Positions 58,385 through 64,000 of a stretch of DNA of 64,000 bases are shown piece by piece. The notes under the pieces are model-generated. The model was given only the letters and a program-made list of their open reading frames with translations, was not told the DNA's origin and made no database searches. The translations under genes were made by a program, and so were the position numbers. The stretch is from positions 1,053,520 to 1,117,519 of the forward strand of contig NW_004450301.1 of NCBI RefSeq assembly GCF_000321225.1. Direction: 5' to 3'. Source of the DNA: Odobenus rosmarus divergens. Its lineage: Eukaryota; Chordata; Mammalia; Carnivora; Odobenidae. Each line of letters opens with the position of its first letter. Position 1 is the first letter of the stretch.

Positions 58385-58585
58385 CCCTAACACAAATCTT
58401 TGACTCGGTGCTCAATTAGCGCGTTTGGCACGCAGTCAGACACCCCCGGAGAGCAGCCCCCGAGAGAGAGCTCATTACCCGCGATTGCACATCTGGGGCC
58501 CACGCGGCCCTGGGGAATGAGCTCTGAGCTGTGATTTACAGCCACTTCTCTTTGTCCTTTCCTCAAGGAGACAAGATTCTTGGGA
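58385..58585. promoter_or_regulatory. Candidate developmental enhancer E
   Basis: Compact block with CTTTGACTCGGTGCTCAATT followed by AGCGCGTTTGGCACGC, and GAGCTCATTACCCGCGATTG. Contains NKX/HOX-like ATTAG/ATTA cores and TCF-like CTTTGA with unmethylated-type CpGs in a non-repetitive setting, as in conserved neural enhancers. Confidence 0.55.
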
Positions 58586-61439
58586 CCCCAGAAGAGGGCT
58601 TCTGCAACACGGTGTGACGGTCGCCCTGAGGACTGGCCTCTGCCGTCCTGCTGTGGGTCAGCCGCTCCTGGGGGGCCCTCCTGTGACTGTGACTCAGGCA
58701 GCTTTGCAGAGTTCCCCTCGCCGGGACCCCGGGACCACAGGGCACGGGGGGAGGGGGTGGTTTCCAGCACGGGCCAGGGCGTCCCGGGGGTGGCAGGTCC
58801 CTCTTGCTGGGCCTGTAGAGGAGGCTGGACCCTGGCCCAGCTGGAAATGTGGCTGCAGGGGACGGGTGGCCACAGGTCTCTGGGAGAGGCAGGTGCCTCT
58901 CAGAAGCACTACTGCCAAACAAAGCGGCAAGGCGGGCCTGAGGGCCCAGGTTCGCTTCGGCTTTGGCGTGGACCAGCCCACACAGGGCCAGCCATCTTGG
59001 GCTCCAAGCTGCCTCTGCAGGGGAGCTGTCTATCAGCCACCCGCTCATTCAAGCTCTTGCCAGTGGGCGCCTGGTGGGTGTGGGATATCTCCACGGAGTG
59101 TGGGTCCCAAGGGAGGGACCCTGGAAGCAGAGGAGAAAACCAGACCACCTGGAGGGGCCGTCCTGACTGCAGAGGTCGGGGAGCCAAGAGGGAGCCGTGG
59201 TGCTCTGGCCTCGGAGGGTGGGGGGTGCCCCCCTCTTAAGAAGCATTCACGAGAGGCTGACGACAGCGACAGTAGCTGGCCGCGTCGGCAGAGGAAGGAC
59301 ACATCTGTATGTGCACACCCCACAGCCATGACAGGTCTGTGGACCCGTGTCCCCAAAGCAGAGGATGACGCTGAGTTCTGGGGCCGGGTCACAGGTCATA
59401 GCCCACACGGAGCCTGTGTAGACGCTGCACCCCACTGCGCGGGGGGCCCGGGTGTTCGCAGATAAGCAGAGCAGGACAGAGACTCCAAGAAGACCCATCC
59501 CATCAAGCGCTTGCACGCGGGGCTGCACACCTTCCAGAGAAGGGGAGTGAAGCCAGCAATGCAAGGGAACACAAGGAACGGGGGCCTCGGTATCAGGAAC
59601 ATGCAGGTAATTCTGTATACTCTGGTACGGGCGTTACGCTTGTCAGATAAATAGCTTGTAAAGAAATAAAGGTGCTGGAGTAAGGGGGGAGGAGCTGGGG
59701 TGCAGGGAGGGGCAAGGCAGGAGGGAGCTGGGGGTCTGCAGAGGATGGGCAGGCAGGGTCCATGGGAGCATTGGGGGGTGTCCCCCGGCTGTCGAGGCCC
59801 CATCCCCCCTTACTGCTGTCCAGACTGCTTCTGGCCAGGGAGGAGTGGGCACAGCTGGGGCTCCCCCACACTCCTGCCGGGTCCCAGCACCCTGCCCCTT
59901 CACTAGCACACCTCTGGGACCTCCTCCAAGGGCCTCCTCCCAGCTGCCGAGGGTCCCGGCTTTCCAGGGCCTTGCTGGTCTCTTCCTGCCCACCTCCCCT
60001 TGTCCAAGATGCCCTTTGGCTCAGGGAGCGCAGAGGCCCCTTGGTGGTGTCTACTCCCTGGGGGAGCACAGAACCCCTCCCTGACCCTGACACAGGGCTC
60101 TGCAGCCTGGGGCCCAGATGTATGTCCATCCTTTCATTCCCCGAAATACCTGAGCATGTAGAGTCCTTGCTGACCTGGGCACTGACAGGCTGCCATGCTC
60201 AGAGACGGTCATTCAGCAGATGCCACTGGGCAGAGGGGCCTTGGCTGTTCCTGGGGAGTGGACCGGGCTGGAGCATGCACGTGGGGGATGGGGTGGGGTG
60301 GGGCGGTGTGAGCAGCGACTCCTCTTGGCACCTGCCCGGCCCACCTCAGGGCCTTTCAGACAGCCCCTGGTCACTCCTCCATCAAGGGTAGGGGTGGGGT
60401 GAGGGGGTGAGGTCTGCCACGTGGCCCCGGGGGTTTGCTGGGGAGGGGTGGTGGGTGGGATTTGCTCTGGCCCCTCCTCCTCTGAGCAGGCACAACTCTG
60501 TGGCACCCCCGGGGCCTGGGCTCCAGGGTCCTGGTGACTGCACATCTTCCCTTACCCCGTGAGCCCTGCAGCTGCAAGTTACATCTGGGTCACCTCAGTG
60601 GTCCCTTTCCTTGTTTGTCTCACAGACCCCTGGGTCAGCAATCCCTGAGTTGGACACTGCTGTAGTGCCTCATCACGCAACAGGTTGAGAACTGCGGGAA
60701 CAAAGCAAGGGCCCTCTGCCAGAGGCTGCCCCCAGAGAGCCCAGCCCAGAGCGGTCATGGCTGGGGCAACGGCAGCTCAGGGACCTATGGTTTCCACTTC
60801 ACTGACAGGGTCTTAGAGGACTCAGGGCTTCTTTACCCATGGAGTGGGAATCCAGGCTCCGTTCCCGTGTCCCCCCTGTCCCCTCCCACCTTCCCCCAAG
60901 GAGCCATGTTTTGAGGACACCAGCTGGCCCTGGCCAGCCCTCCCCAGGGACCCCCCTGCCCTGACCCCGCCTCCCCCAACATATTGGTCCCCTCCAGCCG
61001 ACTCTTGCTGAAGCTCCTCAAGTTTATGGTTTATTGCCCACCCCTCCTGCGGGGTGCGCTGCGTTCCCATGGTCCTCCCAGGGCGGCCCTGGCACATGGT
61101 AGGTGCCGAATAAATACATGATGAATGCATAAAGGTCTATACCAAATACCATGCTCTCCACCTTCCCTCCGACAACCCGTAAGTTTGCAGGGAAAGTGGC
61201 GTCTTCCTTTGTAGGATGTTTCCTTCAAGACCAGGAGATGGCATTCTCCAACCTCTCAGCTCTGGCCCAGGAAATCCACCCAACGCTGGGAGCCCAGAGG
61301 CGCTCCTTCCCCTCAGGCCGCCCACTGGACTTTCCCCGGACCTTCCCAGGAGGAGGGGCAGCGCCTGGGGGCACCGAAGGGGGTGCGGGTGGGAGCCCCG
61401 GGTAGCCCTGGGTGGAGGCGGGGCAGGTCAGAGGCGGCG
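58586..61439. other. Intergenic, no gene recognised
   Basis: GC-rich unique sequence with a MIR end at 61085 and a short AT-rich block near 59600-59680 (GGTAATTCTGTATACTCTGG, GTCAGATAAATAGCTTGTAA) that might be another small conserved element. Confidence 0.45.
61085..61130 (+). mobile_element. MIR 3'-end fragment
   Basis: CCTGGCACATGGTAGGTGCC then GAATAAATACATGATGAATG matches the MIR 3' end. Confidence 0.6.
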
Positions 61440-62830
61440 GGTAGGGAGTCTTCATACCCGGGACCCCGACACTGAGGGGAGGGATACCCGAGGCGCGGGC
61501 CCAGGAGGGTGGGGACTGTCCCGGGCGCTGGCTTGGGAACCTCGAGCACCTGGCAAGGGGGGTCGCCGGGGTAGCGCACGAGACTTCACGCCCGCACCCC
61601 TCTCTCCCGGGGCGCACGCTCACTCCCACCCCCGGTCCGCAGCCACCGCCACTGACGCTCCTCGGGGCCGCGCACGCTGAGGCCAAAGGACACCGAAGCC
61701 GCACTAGAGACCCCAAGCGTTCCAGCCGGAACCCAGAGAGGGCCGGGCGACGGGGGCAGACCCGGGGTCGCTGGGGCGCAGGACAGCGACTAGGGCTCTT
61801 TCCTCGGCGGTGAAAAAGGGCTGGGAATCTCCCGCCTAAAGCGCAGCTCCTCGAGCCACGCGGGTTCTCCTGCCTCTGAGCCAGAGCGGCCCGCACCCTT
61901 TGGGAGGACAGTGTGCCCCTGTCGTCCCGCCCAGGCGCGCCCCTCCTGTCCCCGGTCGCCCCCGCCCACCGTCGGGTGGGTAGAGCAAAGAGGGGGTCCG
62001 GAGGAGGGACGCGACCCCGCCCCCCACTCGGCCCCGCCCACTCGGTTCCACCCCCACCGGAGCCCCAGCCTTGGCCCCCTAGCCTCCGCCGGGGGTGCGG
62101 GGTTTGGGGAGCCCAGAGGGGCCCCAATCCTGCGGGGAGAGTGTCCCCGCGCCCAGGCTGTCGGGGCGCACACACATTGTTTGCTCCGACGAAGTGGGGC
62201 GTGTTCTAAGCGAGGCCGAGGCGGGTCTCCGGACCTGGGGACCCGCCGCCCGACGCAGAGCGGGAACCCCGGAGAGGTGCGGCCGTGTCCTGGGGGCCAG
62301 GCTCCGCTGGGACAGAGCGCCTGCGGGGGCATCCACACCCGGATCGGCGAGTGCTGCCCGGCCGAGGAAGCGGGGAGAGAGGAACCGCACCGCACACGAA
62401 GCTGAGGGCCCCTAGCGTCCCGCAGCCTCCCCCCGCAGCACCATGCGCGCGCGCCCAAGCCAGGGGCGACCACCGAAGGCCCGCCCAGCCCCGCCGGCCA
62501 GTGGCTCTCGGAGCCGCGATACGGTGCAGGGACCCTCGGAGCCAAGACCCCGCCGCTAACTGCCCAAAACGAAAACGGACCCCCGAAGGACACGGTGCAA
62601 GCGGACGCCGGGTCCCTGTACAGAGCCAGGAGGCTCGCCTCCATTCACACCGTCCAAACCCTGGCGGCCGGGGTGAAACGCGAAAGTCGTTGCTAAGGAA
62701 CCGCACCAGGCCTGAGAGAGGCCGGGGCCTGGCGCAGGCCGCCCACCCCTGGCCACGAAATGGCCGTCCGTTCGCTCTCGTTCGGGTCATGGCTCCGAGC
62801 AGGCAGCGAATAACAGTAAGAGCCAACTCT
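61440..62830. promoter_or_regulatory. Large CpG island upstream of the probable NKX6-2 promoter
   Basis: About 1.4 kb of very high CpG and GC content with GC-box motifs (CCCCGCCCACTCG). Long open frames on both strands here have no recognisable protein and are expected from base composition. Likely a Polycomb-type island of a developmental regulator, or a promoter of an uncharacterised transcript. Confidence 0.7.
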
Positions 62831-63039
62831 TAGGATTTAATGTGACACCCCACCCAGAAGGATGAAGGCGACAACGCCCAGCATTTTACTCAGCACCTGC
62901 TTTCCGCCGGCGCCCAGGGTCCACTGCGATCTAATTTGAATCCCACAGCGACGCTATGGGCTGGGAGGCTTTTCGTACCAGAAGGGGACACCTGGGGCCC
63001 CACGTGCCCCTGTGAAGGCCGCCCTTCTGCCCACTGCGC

Positions 63040-63690
63040 TTGGGGAGCGCACCCACATCTAGGCCCTGCATGTGGCCCCCGCGCGCCCTGGGTTCTGGAG
63101 CTCTGAGCCGGCTTGGTCCCCGTTCTCCCGGCTCGGGCTGCGCTTCACGAGACAGCGGCCCGTGGGCTTGGTCGTGGGGTCCGGGTCGAAGCCCGAGGCT
63201 CAGGCTGCCTCCCGGGAACCAAGCTGCGACTTCGCGACCAGGAAACGCCGGACCGAGAGGTCCGGACGGTCCCCGCGCCCCGACCCGGCAGAGGGCAGTG
63301 CCGCGGGCTGGGAGGGGACCGGGAACTGCCCGCCTGGCAGCGCCCGCGAGTCGCCGGCCTCGCGCGTGTCCCCGGGACGGGTCTCGCCACCGCGCCAGCA
63401 GTGTGTTGGTGAAAGCAGGGTAGATTCGCGTTGGCCCTTCGGCGCGTGGACTACCGTGGACTACCGTGTTCTACGAGGTCCAGCGTCCCCCGCCCGTCCG
63501 CGACAGAGAACGTTACCCCCAAATGTTCGCGGTACTCCTCGACACCTGAGCCCGGGGCGGCCGGAAGCCGCGCGGACGGCGTTGGAGGCCCTGGTCGGGC
63601 TCCACGACCGTGCCGGCTGGCTCCCCGCCGCCGCGCACCTGGGGCTCTTCACCGAACGGGGCGCACAGAGCGTGCTGAGCGGATCCTCAA
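63040..63690. promoter_or_regulatory. Second CpG island part, upstream of the conserved promoter block
   Basis: Dense CpG (for example GACTTCGCGACCAGGAAACG) continuing towards the promoter. It contains a small perfect tandem GTGGACTACC GTGGACTACC near 63447. No gene structure supported. Confidence 0.6.
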
Positions 63691-64000
63691 ATCTGCATTC
63701 TTTCGGGCGATAAAATATGTTCTCGTATTTTTTCCTGATTTCCCATTAAAACCTTTGCCTAACTAAACTCCCATCCAACGGGATTTATTTCATCCCGGGG
63801 GAGATAAATCAGGGGGCAAATTTACAGCCGGGGAGGCACCTGCCTCGCTAATGGGCCCTTCATGGAGTGCGCGGCCGGCGGGGGCGCGCAGACGGGCGGG
63901 GCGCTGGCCAATGGCCGGGCCGCGGGCGCCAGCAGCCAATCAGCGCGCGCGCCGCGCGGGGGCCCCCGCGGTTATCAGCGCGTCCGGCCCGCGCGGCGCC
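63690..64000 (+). promoter_or_regulatory. NKX6-2: Probable NKX6-2 proximal promoter (gene body beyond the window)
   Basis: An AT-rich block with GATAAAATATG, CCCATTAAAACC, GGGATTTATTTCATCCCGGG and GAGATAAATCAGGGGGCAAA, then CTCGCTAATGGGCCC, gives way to a CpG-dense region with two + strand CCAAT boxes (63908-63912 and 63936-63940) and CGCGGTTATCAGCGCG. The CCAAT orientation fits + strand transcription starting near or after base 64000. NKX6-2 is inferred from human gene order next to CFAP46; no coding sequence of it is visible here. Confidence 0.6.

Noticed and set aside
58614..59465. 283-codon plus-strand open frame
   Set aside because: Compositional; overlapping frames and no homology pattern.
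61225..62175. 316-codon minus-strand open frame
   Set aside because: Lies in a CpG island, is Arg/Gly/Pro-rich, overlaps equally long frames on other frames, and has no recognisable domain: a base-composition artefact.

Overview
The window is mammalian nuclear DNA from a carnivore. Six tRNA-Lys-derived carnivore SINEs (Can-SINE/SINEC type) are present. Their bodies look like those of bears, seals and mustelids, and I found no canid-specific SINEC_Cf copy, so an arctoid source is likely. Old L1 fragments on both strands, one younger 5'-truncated L1 with clear target-site duplications, and very GC/CpG-rich unique DNA fit a subtelomeric-type mammalian locus.

Positions 2799-45899 (+) hold the 3' half of one multi-exon gene, which I identify as CFAP46 (TTC40, FAP46), a protein of the C1d projection of the motile-cilium central apparatus. 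I could place 33 exons with GT/AG borders. Their phases match at all 32 junctions, giving one uninterrupted frame of 1,369 codons plus a stop. The first half of the gene lies upstream of base 1. A 176-base run of N (44427-44602) falls in an intron and costs no coding sequence.

The encoded half is all-helical and TPR-like, followed by a C-terminal region (exons at 35992-44969) that I read as a degenerate CHAT (caspase-HetF-associated-with-TPRs) fold. The catalytic His and Cys positions appear to be Tyr and Leu. If correct, CFAP46 is a eukaryotic TPR-CHAT pseudopeptidase. This is the most interesting observation in the window.

The introns carry a nested repeat stack (5830-9840: L1, SINE, an LTR-like element and a PIGP retropseudogene), a truncated U2 snRNA copy, a 16-bp minisatellite, a GC-box tandem array and an intragenic CpG island at 31080-31700.

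From 46350 to 64000 I see no protein-coding gene. Several AT-rich, homeodomain-motif-rich islands (48.3, 50.0-50.4, 50.8-51.0, 54.3-54.9 and 58.4-58.6 kb) sit in GC-rich surroundings and look like developmental enhancers. Two CpG islands follow, and the window stops in a CCAAT-box CpG promoter on the + strand. By human 10q26.3 gene order (INPP5A, NKX6-2, CFAP46, with NKX6-2 downstream of CFAP46 in the same orientation) this should be the NKX6-2 promoter, with its coding sequence just beyond base 64000.
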